Assembly (NCBI RefSeq): GCF_007827275.1
Contig: NZ_VISE01000001.1
Location: 2,728,001 to 2,792,000 of the forward strand
Direction: 5' to 3'
Source of the DNA: Gillisia sp. Hel_I_86
Lineage (GTDB): Bacteria; Bacteroidota; Bacteroidia; Flavobacteriales; Flavobacteriaceae
DNA length: 64,000 nucleotides
Shown: positions 35,880 to 43,771 of the stretch, one piece after another
How positions within the stretch are numbered: the stretch's first letter is position 1
Layout: the number at the start of each line of letters is the position of its first letter
Notes under the pieces: model-generated
The model's input: the letters and a program-made list of their open reading frames with translations, nothing else
Databases searched by the model: none
What the model was told of the DNA's origin: nothing
Position numbers and translations under genes: made by a program

Positions 35880-37097
35880 TTAATTGGATAGATCTAAATT
35901 ATAATTACCTCCATCCATATCGTTATAGGACATTCCTCCATTTCCCTTTTTTAAAATTTCATTTCTTTGTAATGTATTGCCTGTTGCGCCTGAAAAGAAA
36001 GCTACGGTATCTGCGTAATCCCTAATGGTGACAAAGGTATTATCGTAAAAGGAATTGTTAGTGCTTTTATTCTCCACATATAAGCCTATTCCCCCATCGG
36101 AATAATGAAAGTTATTCGTGAAAGATGAGTTTTTAACATCAAATAAATGTAGGGCATCTGCATAAAATGAATTTTTTGAATATTCCAATCCATCGCAATT
36201 ATAAATTTCGTTCAAATGTGGGGCATTTCCTGAGACAGTTCCAGAATTTCCAATTACAGAGACATTTGTCATATATTGACTTCCTCCAGCTCTTCTATTC
36301 ATGGTTATAGGATTATAGGCGTTTTTTATGGAAGAGAAAGTGTTGTTTGCTATTACTACATTATTCCAGGCCACATTTTCAATTGCACGATCCTTGGCGT
36401 CCACAATAATATTATTCAATATCTCAGCATTATTTCCGGTGCCACTTATACTTATTGCCATTCCATAAATAGACGCCGTGCCCAGATTGTTAAAATAGCA
36501 GTCCTTTACTGTTATATCTTCAAACCTCACAATATCATCTCCGTCATGGTTTACGGTCTCAATGGCCATTCTTCCTATATCCTGAAATTTACAATTAATT
36601 ATTTCTATTTTTTTGGACCTATAAGGCCCCTGGGAAACAAATTTTAGACCATTTGTATCTGTATTGGGAGAAGAAAAACTGCACCTATCAAAAAGGATGT
36701 TTTCCGCATTTGTCTGACTAAAATTAACAAGGCCACCAAAATTTATTGCTTTAGCAGTAGAGGTGGAATTAAAACTTATATTCTTAAAAGAAATGTTATT
36801 TGCGTCTTCTTCAAATTGTATTAAGGTTTCCAGGTTACCCGAAATTACCACACCATCAGCCCCTGAAATATTTAGGTTGTAGATGTTCCTTAAGTTAATC
36901 CTAGCGTTTAAGGTATAAGTACCGGGAAGTAAATATAAATTTGCATCAGATTTGAGTCCGGCAATTAACTCACCAACATTACTGATCGTGGTTACATTGG
37001 GAGGAATAGCTTCTTCCTGTTCCTCTAATGCATAATGATAGTTTTGCGAAAATGCGCTAACAGAAAAAAGGAATAATATATAAAAGATATATTTCAT
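35880..37097 (-). CDS. secreted right-handed parallel beta-helix protein
   Basis: A 405-residue protein with a Sec signal peptide (cleavage likely after AFS). The body is a run of short imperfect repeats rich in Asn ladders (EIINCKF, VKDCYFNN, EILNNIIVDA, VIANNTF, VIGNSGT), the signature of pectate-lyase-like parallel beta-helices. No catalytic residues are recognisable and no T9SS C-terminal domain is seen. Its start overlaps the end of the upstream fibre gene by one base, so the two are translationally coupled. A polysaccharide-binding or structural surface role is inferred. Confidence 0.8.
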   Translation of the reverse strand: MKYIFYILFLFSVSAFSQNYHYALEEQEEAIPPNVTTISNVGELIAGLKSDANLYLLPGTYTLNARINLRNIYNLNISGADGVVISGNLETLIQFEEDANNISFKNISFNSTSTAKAINFGGLVNFSQTNAENILFDRCSFSSPNTDTNGLKFVSQGPYRSKKIEIINCKFQDIGRMAIETVNHDGDDIVRFEDITVKDCYFNNLGTASIYGMAISISGTGNNAEILNNIIVDAKDRAIENVAWNNVVIANNTFSSIKNAYNPITMNRRAGGSQYMTNVSVIGNSGTVSGNAPHLNEIYNCDGLEYSKNSFYADALHLFDVKNSSFTNNFHYSDGGIGLYVENKSTNNSFYDNTFVTIRDYADTVAFFSGATGNTLQRNEILKKGNGGMSYNDMDGGNYNLDLSN

Positions 37098-39346
37098 TAT
37101 AATACAATATAAGAATTGTTACCGGTTTTTCTAAGGATCCCACCAGTATAAAATTCATTGTTTCCAATGCTGGTATTACCACCTGATTTACCGTTGATCA
37201 AAACACCTGAAGCACCTTTTACGGTAAAAGTGGTACCGTGCACCTCTAAATTAATCACATCACCAACCTCCATAGCCGAAAAACCGGAACTTATAGTTAG
37301 GGTTGCTGTGGAAGTACAGGCAAGAGTATTGCCAACATCATTATTGTTTATATTTCTAGACGATGAAAATGGTACAACAATAGCTTTTTTGGCATAATTG
37401 TCTTCAACCTGCTTTAGTATTTCTGCCTTGATATTATTAACCTCGTCCTGAGTATAGATTTTAGGTGATCCGGTTAAACTGGAGTAAGCTCCATCAAAAT
37501 CATCATTGGCATTGGTGTCCCATTGGTCAAAAGAAATGGAATTCCCCCCTGAAATAGATAAAGTCGTTTGGTCCAGATTTAGGTTCTGTGAAACCCCACC
37601 AGTGGTTTCGATACCTGCAATTAAGTTGTCAATTTCCGTTTTACTGTACAACTCTGGTTTATTCTGAAGGTCATCGTACATTCCCGAGAAATCATCGGCT
37701 ACATTGGTATCCCATTGGTCAAAAGAAATGGAATTCCCCCCAGATATAGATAATGTATTTTGATCAAGGTTGAGGTTTTGTGGAACTCCTCCAGTTGTTT
37801 CTATTCCGTTTATAAGATTGTCAATTTCAAGCTTATTGTACAACTCTGGCTTATTTTGAAGGTCATCGTACACTCCCGAGAAATCATCGGCTACATTGGT
37901 GTCCCATTGGTCAAAAGAAATGGAATTCCCCCCAGATATGGATAATGTATTTTGATCAAGGTTGAGGTTTTGTGAAACCCCACCAGTGGTTTCGATACCT
38001 GCAATTAAGTTGTCAATTTCCGTTTTACTGTACAACTCTGGTTTATTCTGAAGGTCATCGTACATTCCCGAGAAATCATCGGCTACATTGGTGTCCCATT
38101 GGTCAAAAGAAATGGAATTCCCCCCAGATATGGATAATGTATTTTGATCAAGGTTGAGGTTTTGTGGAACTCCTCCAGTTGTTTCTATTCCGTTTATAAG
38201 ATTGTCAATTTCAAGCTTATTGTACAACTCTGGCTTATTTTGAAGGTCATCGTACACTCCCGAGAAATCATCGGCTACATTGGTGTCCCATTGGTCAAAA
38301 GAAATGGAATTCCCCCCAGATATGGATAATGTATTTTGATCAAGGTTGAGGTTTTGTGAAACCCCACCAGTGGTTTCGATACCTGCAATTAAGTTGTCAA
38401 TTTCAAGCTTATTGTATAACTCTGGCTTATTTTGAAGGTCATCGTATACTCCAGAGAAATCATCGGCTACATTGGTGTCCCAATTATCGAAAGAGATAGA
38501 ATTTCCGTTAGAAATATTAAGAGTAGTATTCTCTAGGCTTAAATTTTGTGGAACTCCTCCAGTTGTTTCTATTCCGTTTATAAGATTGTCAATTTCAATT
38601 TTATTGTACAACTCTGGCTTGTTTTGAAGGTCATCGTATACTCCAGAGAAATCATCTGTAACATCGGTGTCCCATTTGGTTAAGGTAATACTGTTGCCAC
38701 CTGAGATCGAGAGGCGATCGTCATTCCATTCCAAAGTTTGTACTAGCCCTCCTTCTACGTCTACATCTATAAAAAGTTTATCTATTTCCTCCCTTGTGTA
38801 TAAATCGGGAAGATTGGTCAAATCTTGATAATCACCAGAAAAATCATCATCGCTATTTTTATCCCAACCATTAAAAGCAGAATTATTATTTACTTTAAAA
38901 TCCAAATCTGAAATTTGAGATCCAGAAATGGTACCGGTGAAGATTTCTGCAGATTTTGCATGCAATGCATACGGCACACTAAGCATTTGGCTAATACCTG
39001 AAATTGTATAATTTCCACCTCCATTAGGATCTACCCGACTTTCTACAAAATAGGGACCCTCTGACCAGTTGATTTCTCCAAATTTTCCATTTTTACGTGT
39101 TCCTGTTCCAATTTGTAACGAAACTAGTCCATTGCCATTGGTTTTTGTATAATGAGATTCTTCATAAACAACTGAACCATTTGCTGAGCCTTGTTTAACA
39201 AGTATTTTAAGGGCAACATCCGATGCATTTACGAGTTGATTGGAGCTATTTCGTATAACACCTTGATAACTCATTTTTTCAGGTGCCTGGGCAACAACCG
39301 CTACAGTTGTTAAAGCTATCAGTATAAAGCTAAATATCCATTTCAT
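37097..39346 (-). CDS. secreted repetitive fibre-like protein
   Basis: A 749-residue protein with a signal peptide ending AVVAQA. Residues 25-135 form the YQGVIRNSSNQLVNASDVAL-type domain common in Bacteroidota surface proteins, ending in SVPYALHAKSAE. Residues about 170-650 contain eight copies of a 64-residue repeat, six nearly identical, each with SISGGNSISFDQWDTN, DDFSGVYDDLQNKPELY and EIDNLI-GIETTGG elements. A short helical linker (AEILKQVEDNYAKK) and a beta-rich C-terminal domain follow. The layout resembles trimeric or tail-fibre-like adhesins. No T9SS sorting domain is apparent. Confidence 0.75.
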   Translation of the reverse strand: MKWIFSFILIALTTVAVVAQAPEKMSYQGVIRNSSNQLVNASDVALKILVKQGSANGSVVYEESHYTKTNGNGLVSLQIGTGTRKNGKFGEINWSEGPYFVESRVDPNGGGNYTISGISQMLSVPYALHAKSAEIFTGTISGSQISDLDFKVNNNSAFNGWDKNSDDDFSGDYQDLTNLPDLYTREEIDKLFIDVDVEGGLVQTLEWNDDRLSISGGNSITLTKWDTDVTDDFSGVYDDLQNKPELYNKIEIDNLINGIETTGGVPQNLSLENTTLNISNGNSISFDNWDTNVADDFSGVYDDLQNKPELYNKLEIDNLIAGIETTGGVSQNLNLDQNTLSISGGNSISFDQWDTNVADDFSGVYDDLQNKPELYNKLEIDNLINGIETTGGVPQNLNLDQNTLSISGGNSISFDQWDTNVADDFSGMYDDLQNKPELYSKTEIDNLIAGIETTGGVSQNLNLDQNTLSISGGNSISFDQWDTNVADDFSGVYDDLQNKPELYNKLEIDNLINGIETTGGVPQNLNLDQNTLSISGGNSISFDQWDTNVADDFSGMYDDLQNKPELYSKTEIDNLIAGIETTGGVSQNLNLDQTTLSISGGNSISFDQWDTNANDDFDGAYSSLTGSPKIYTQDEVNNIKAEILKQVEDNYAKKAIVVPFSSSRNINNNDVGNTLACTSTATLTISSGFSAMEVGDVINLEVHGTTFTVKGASGVLINGKSGGNTSIGNNEFYTGGILRKTGNNSYIVL
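37500..38670 (-). repeat. 192-bp tandem repeats with a 384-bp higher-order unit
   Basis: The fibre gene's repeats are 192 bp (64 codons). Alternate copies are more alike than neighbours, so the effective unit is 384 bp: 37681-38064 and 38065-38448 are almost identical in DNA, including synonymous positions. Outer copies are more diverged. This indicates recent duplication of a two-repeat block and potential for length variation. Confidence 0.9.
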
Positions 39347-39349
39347 TTT

Positions 39350-39865
39350 TTATCTCTTTAATATTTTTAATGTTTTCATGTGTCGACCATCTTCTACAAG
39401 ATAAAGAAGATACAGTGCTGCTTGAAGATTATATGCATTTACTCGTGTTCGTGTTTTTTCTAAATTGTCTTGTACAATTAATTTACCAGAAAGATCAAGT
39501 AATTTATAAGAAATATTTTTGTCTTTTAGGTCGGAAGTTTCAATTATAAAAAAGTCGTCTACGGGATTAGGATAGGTAGATATTTTTATTTGAGTTTTAG
39601 GTAGAGCTAACGGCTGGGACTTATTTACGGGTATGGGTTGCTGAACTCCTTCACGGATAGAAAAATCTTGGTTCATATCTTCATTATAAAAAACCTGTCC
39701 AACAGAAAAAGCGATTGAACCACCTTCGCCAATACCATCACCGCCAGCGGCATCGATTATTGCCAAAGAAGAATTGGAAGATTTGGTATTACCGGCAAAA
39801 CCAGTATTTTGACATTGGGGTATAGCATACAATAGTAAAGCAAATACCAGGGGTAAATATTTCAT
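39350..39865 (-). CDS. small T9SS-sorted secreted protein
   Basis: A 171-residue protein with an N-terminal signal peptide, a middle segment with GGDGIGEGGSIAFSVGQVFY, and a C-terminal type A sorting domain of the type IX secretion system (TYPNPVDDFFIIET, YKLLDLSGKLIV, LYLLYLVEDGRHMKTLKILK). It is almost only signal plus sorting domain. It is the first gene of a tight three-gene operon (3-bp gap to the fibre gene). Its GQVFYNED region resembles that in many flavobacterial proteins paired with fibre-like proteins. Confidence 0.85.
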   Translation of the reverse strand: MKYLPLVFALLLYAIPQCQNTGFAGNTKSSNSSLAIIDAAGGDGIGEGGSIAFSVGQVFYNEDMNQDFSIREGVQQPIPVNKSQPLALPKTQIKISTYPNPVDDFFIIETSDLKDKNISYKLLDLSGKLIVQDNLEKTRTRVNAYNLQAALYLLYLVEDGRHMKTLKILKR

Positions 39866-39961
39866 AGATGCGGAAGTAGGTTGGGGTACTTATATTCCAG
39901 AAGGAACTTAAACCATGGGTATTAATTCTTTTAATTAAAATAATAAATACCCGAAAAATGC

Positions 39962-40477
39962 TTAAAAAAGTCCTCTAAAACTTTTAATTTCGGGTTTGAA
40001 TATATATTCGACCATCGCTTTACCATTGGCATCATAACATAGATCCCTTAGGAAAATGCCCAATCTATCTCCTCTAAATTCTAAAATATAATCACCAGGA
40101 AAGTCCTCGTGATATATTTTATTGCATTCTTGGGCTGCTTCTGATAAAGCTGTAGAATTGGGTTCTAAATTCAACTTTTGAGAAAGTACGGTATTTATCA
40201 TATTAGAAGAAGAAATCCCTTTTTCTTCTTCGAGAATAGTACTTATTGAAGTACTAGAGTGCTGGCTGAAGCTTTCGGGCGTGGAAATCAACCTATTCCA
40301 GAAATTGGATAAAAAGTTAGACCCACCAGCATTCTCTTTTTGAGAATTTTTATTAAATGTTTGAGCAAAAGACGATGAAGATTCATCCTCATTTTCTGTC
40401 TCTTGAGACAGCCCTCTATTTAATATATAGTGAGAAACAAAGTTATTTTGATCTAGTGTAAAAGAAATGTCTTTCAT
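39962..40477 (-). CDS. hypothetical protein, 171 residues
   Basis: No family recognised. The protein is soluble with no signal peptide. Residues 20-100 are low-complexity, rich in Ser, Asn, Gln and Glu, and probably disordered. The C-terminal 60 residues (AAQECNKIYHEDFPGDYILEFRGDRLGIFL) look folded. It precedes the T9SS/fibre operon by 97 bp on the same strand and could be co-regulated. Function unknown. Confidence 0.55.
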   Translation of the reverse strand: MKDISFTLDQNNFVSHYILNRGLSQETENEDESSSSFAQTFNKNSQKENAGGSNFLSNFWNRLISTPESFSQHSSTSISTILEEEKGISSSNMINTVLSQKLNLEPNSTALSEAAQECNKIYHEDFPGDYILEFRGDRLGIFLRDLCYDANGKAMVEYIFKPEIKSFRGLF

Positions 40478-41233
40478 AGTTTTAAGCTTTTGATCCGATC
40501 AAATATACGAAATAATCGTTAAAGTGCACATTTTTGTTAATTTTTAACATTTTTAACTTTTTTATTGATTTTATATTTAAAAATTTGTAGGAGCGATTAC
40601 ATGGTCTATCCCTAAAATGACTGTCAAAATCACCTTAAAAACTATTATCAATAAGTTTGAAAAGCAATATTTTAACGTACAAAATATTCAGTATCAATCA
40701 ATGGGGTCTTTTAAAACCTAATTTATTCAGAAAAAATCTTCTTTTTTTGAATGAATAACATCCTTATCTATTTACTGACAAAACCTTATTTCCAAAAATA
40801 ATACCGATTATCGGCAATCTTCTTAGATGTAGTACAAAGGGATGGATATGTAGCGAGGTTATTAGGTTCAGGCATCAATTCCAAGCTTGGATTTATTTTG
40901 GTTACTTCTTTATGCCAATTTTTAATATAAATATTGCCCTATATTTCCACATAAATTTTAGAAATTCCCCAATTGCCATTTTCTTATTATTTATGAAAAA
41001 TCCAGATACATTAGAATCCCATGGAATATTAATAAAGGCTACTAATGTTATTTTATAGAGATTTATCAGTTATGTTCATCGTAAAATTATAAGGTGTAGT
41101 TGGGACGTCCGGTGGAGCAGGCTGGAAACATTTTTTATTAAGCCAAGAAGTTCTCGAATGCGCCCGAACGGACAAAACGAAATATTTCAACTGTTTAAAA
41201 ATAAACAAAATGAATCCTGAAGATCAAATGCAG

Positions 41234-41275
41234 TTATCTACTGCCTTTTATTGTTTTGCAGAGGTCAGTAGATAA
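41234..41275. repeat. 42-bp hairpin, left of REP-like palindrome
   Basis: TTATCTACTG pairs perfectly with CAGTAGATAA around a 22-base loop containing TATTGTTTT. A related hairpin of the same length lies at 41438-41479 and shares TATCTAC and TATTGTTTT. Confidence 0.55.
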
Positions 41276-41340
41276 ACACATATCTAATCTAAATAAGATG
41301 ATTATCCTGTTAATAATCAGTATTTTAATCTTTACCACAA

Positions 41341-41406
41341 TGTCAGTTCGCAGTCGAGAACTCTTCGTCCTCCAAATAAAGGTTTCGACTACGCTCAACC
41401 TGACAG
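41341..41406. repeat. REP-like palindrome
   Basis: An imperfect inverted repeat: TGTCAG-TTCGCAGTCGAGAAC on the left and GTTTCGACTACGCTCAAC-CTGACA on the right. Sequences of this type are frequent intergenic repeats in Bacteroidota genomes, often near gene ends. Confidence 0.6.
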
Positions 41407-41437
41407 ATAGCGACATTGATAAATTTTCCAATAGGTG

Positions 41438-41479
41438 ACTATCTACGGACCTCTATTGTTTTAATTTTCTGTAAATAGT
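41438..41479. repeat. 42-bp hairpin, right of REP-like palindrome
   Basis: ACTATCTAC and GTAAATAGT form a stem with one mismatch. It is a direct-orientation relative of the hairpin at 41234-41275. Confidence 0.45.
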
Positions 41480-41800
41480 TAAGTGCAATGTATAATCATT
41501 GATTTTTATAGTTAGTTTAGTCTAAGTTATCACTTCAAATAGTCAAGAACATCGAGGGGAAAATCCACGAGGTATGTCCCGATAATTCAGTAGAAATGGA
41601 CTTTTAAAAATTTGAAGTGGTCTTTAGGGAGGTAGGCCGTAATGAAGGAATAAAATGTTAAAGCCTTCATGGGTTGGTTATTTTGAAGGCTGTATTTCGA
41701 GAATTATATATTTCAAATTTCCACTACATCGGGAATGTGCAAAATCCTTCTTATAATAAAGAGTATAAAACCATCTAAAATAGGAATGGTATTTTTTTAT

Positions 41801-42271
41801 CTAATTTTGCTCCCAGAAGGGATCTGCATATTCTTCTTTTGAACCTGCATCAAAATGGATTTCATCAATTTTTGTGAGTTCTTCTTTAGTGGCCATCTCT
41901 TGAATTTCAGTGAACAAAACCCTTTCTTCAAAGCGGATGTGTGCCTCCAGTTCTTCTTCTAAAAGACTTAGGGAATTTTGGGGATCTTCGCGATCGCGGA
42001 AAAGGCGTTCAATATGCCGGTGTTCTTTTAAAGCACGTTCTATTAAAGGATGCTCGGCACCTAAAATTGGAAAAATATAATCTTCTTCCAACTTAAAATG
42101 AGGTTTGATTTCTTGTAGAAAAAACCAGTCTGCATAAATTTTTAACCTATCAACAGAAATATTTTCTGCAAATCCTTTTCGAATTTTCCACGAAAACAGC
42201 AAGCCAAAATGATGTTGGCGGCTAAGTGGCTTTAATGCTTCGTGGCGTTTTATTGGTTTTTTATTATCCAT
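41801..42271 (-). CDS. hemerythrin HHE-domain protein
   Basis: A 156-residue four-helix protein. Candidate diiron ligands are H19-H20 (SRQHHFGLL), the HFKLEEDYIFP block (His and Glu), EHRHIERLF and HIRFEERVLF. Such proteins bind O2 or NO or act in iron-sulfur repair. It lies next to the relic of an NO/Fe-S-sensing Rrf2 regulator and near the nos genes, which suggests an NO-related role by context. No FNR-like operator was found upstream. Confidence 0.85.
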   Translation of the reverse strand: MDNKKPIKRHEALKPLSRQHHFGLLFSWKIRKGFAENISVDRLKIYADWFFLQEIKPHFKLEEDYIFPILGAEHPLIERALKEHRHIERLFRDREDPQNSLSLLEEELEAHIRFEERVLFTEIQEMATKEELTKIDEIHFDAGSKEEYADPFWEQN

Positions 42272-42339
42272 AATTTAGTTTCGATTTAGAGTTTTAAAAA
42301 TATGGGCCTGATTCTAATTTTCCAGCTAGACTCATAATT

Positions 42340-42695
42340 TCAATATTTTTTCATCATTTCTTTTATATTGTTGCGAATGGATACAAATCCGTCATGGAAA
42401 GGGCAGGGGCGAACTTCCGAACATTCTGCCAATCCCACTCCGCAGGGGTTATAGATCATACTCCCATCAATTGCCTGTATACCTTCTATAAGTTTCATTT
42501 TGCTGGCAGGGTCATAAAATAACCTGCCAGTAGACCCTTTTTAGGATTCAAGCACTCCATTTTTGGCAAGTTTTCGCATAATTTTGGCAGTAAAAACTTT
42601 TGGGAAATTAACAACTTTAGCTATTTCATTAAGGCTGGACCGCATTCCACTTTTGGATTGTTGGGCTATATATAAGCTCAGATACCGTATTCACA
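42340..42695 (-). pseudogene. Rrf2-family transcriptional regulator, degraded
   Basis: Translating the minus strand gives recognisable Rrf2 sequence: IAQQSKSGMRSSLNEIAKVV, then VFTAKIMRKLAKNGVLES, an in-frame TAA (42541-42543), then KGSTGRLFYDPASKMKLIEG and the Fe-S motif PCGVGLAECSEVRPCPFHD (C-x6-C-x5-C). At the N-terminus CEYGI is followed by a TGA (42678-42680) where Arg is usual, then a frame change before IAQQ. So there are at least two stops and one frameshift. Rrf2 proteins with this cysteine motif (IscR, NsrR) sense Fe-S status or NO. The locus has lost it. Confidence 0.85.
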
Positions 42696-43028
42696 GACTT
42701 TTTAGTTTTTTTATAATAATAACTGATGTTACGCACTTAAATACTGAAAACTAGAACTTAATGTTGATAATTGCATAAGATACTGAAAATGAATTTATTA
42801 TACTTGTGAATATTTTTAATTTTTATATTCGCTTTGGATCATAGACTAAAATTAGAACGTTAAAACAGCTTAAAATGTTACAAAAAGTTAAGAAAAACGA
42901 GGTTGTCAACAGCTTTTTTGTTAAAATGGGTGAAATCATCTGAATCCTTGCGTAACATCAGATAATAAAATAAAATTGCACTTTAAGCCAATTTTGGCCT
43001 AAAAAAAACAGGGAAACTATTCAGTTCT
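42696..43028. other. 333-bp stretch without genes
   Basis: Nothing convincing is seen: AT-rich sequence, no operator match, no tRNA. It separates the Rrf2 relic from the thioredoxin-fold gene and may hold remains of the Rrf2 promoter. Confidence 0.5.
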
Positions 43029-43640
43029 CTATACATTTATTGAATTTTCTTCGCAGAGGGTTAATGCCTGAAGTTCGCTTAATATGGCTTCCCCTTTATT
43101 TTTGTTGTACCATATTTGAAGTTCTGTTTTAAGTTGGTCGTCAACTGCACCCCGGACTTGAATATAGTCATCCACCACTTTGGCCGTGGCATTGGAACGC
43201 GGTCCCCAGTGGGCAATTGGCTGTAAATTTTTATCGAGAACGATTAGTTTGGGGATAGAACGTGAACCATTGGTCAAAAAAACATCCATGAGTGCTGGGT
43301 TCTCATCGCGCAAAACAATTTTTAATTCCACATTTTCTGAACTTTCAGCAATGTGATTGAAGAAGGGAAGGCTTTGGGCGGCATCCCCACACCAAGGCTC
43401 GGTAATGACCAGCCAGATTTGCTTTTCATTGATATCCTGAAAACATTGCTTTTGTGCTTCTAAAAGTTTTATGGTTTTATCAAGGCGTTTGCTCCTGCTA
43501 AAGTTGAGCTTGGTATAGTCTATTTTCTCTGAAGTAGGTTCACCAGTAGTCCTTCCTTCAGTTACCAATTGTTTAAAAAGCAAATTATATTCGGCATAGC
43601 TTATTGCTTTGGCAACCGAATTTTTTATTATTTGTTCCAT
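43029..43640 (-). CDS. thioredoxin-fold protein with WCGD motif
   Basis: A 203-residue protein with a thioredoxin-like domain in which the active site reads EPWCGDAAQSLPFF, having one cysteine where classical thioredoxins have CxxC. A downstream GSRSIPKLIVLD gives the cis-Pro loop. This family is common in Bacteroidota and not functionally defined; a monothiol role is inferred. The ATG at 43640 (MEQIIKNS) is preferred over a TTG five codons upstream. It follows the 602-residue gene by 131 bp on the same strand. Confidence 0.85.
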   Translation of the reverse strand: MEQIIKNSVAKAISYAEYNLLFKQLVTEGRTTGEPTSEKIDYTKLNFSRSKRLDKTIKLLEAQKQCFQDINEKQIWLVITEPWCGDAAQSLPFFNHIAESSENVELKIVLRDENPALMDVFLTNGSRSIPKLIVLDKNLQPIAHWGPRSNATAKVVDDYIQVRGAVDDQLKTELQIWYNKNKGEAILSELQALTLCEENSINV

Positions 43641-43771
43641 AGTTATAGATTTCAAATCGATGTTGTCCTATATAATTGTTTTTGTTAATTTTTTCCACTG
43701 ATTAAAACATGCGTTCCTCTCTTCGGGTGTCGCATGCGAGTAAAATCCAGGTTTGAAAAACTTATCGAATT

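Larger units (their letters stand above)
40478..41800. other. 1.3-kb gene-poor region with palindromic repeats
   Basis: No credible gene. An open stretch around 41100-41275 reads without stops for about 57 codons but lacks a start and any homology I recognise. The region holds a REP-like palindrome (41341-41406) bracketed by two related 42-bp hairpins, listed separately. Confidence 0.6.

Noticed and set aside
37760-38329. 61-codon plus-strand frames repeated at 37760 and 38144
   Set aside because: These are antisense shadows of the fibre-gene repeats; their duplication follows from the 384-bp repeat.
37500-38670. CRISPR array
   Set aside because: The periodic DNA is in-frame protein-coding repeat of 192 bp with no short repeat-spacer pattern.
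40488-40503. TTGATCCGATCAA-like sequence resembling an FNR box
   Set aside because: The spacer is 3 bp rather than 4, and no promoter element or second instance supports it.
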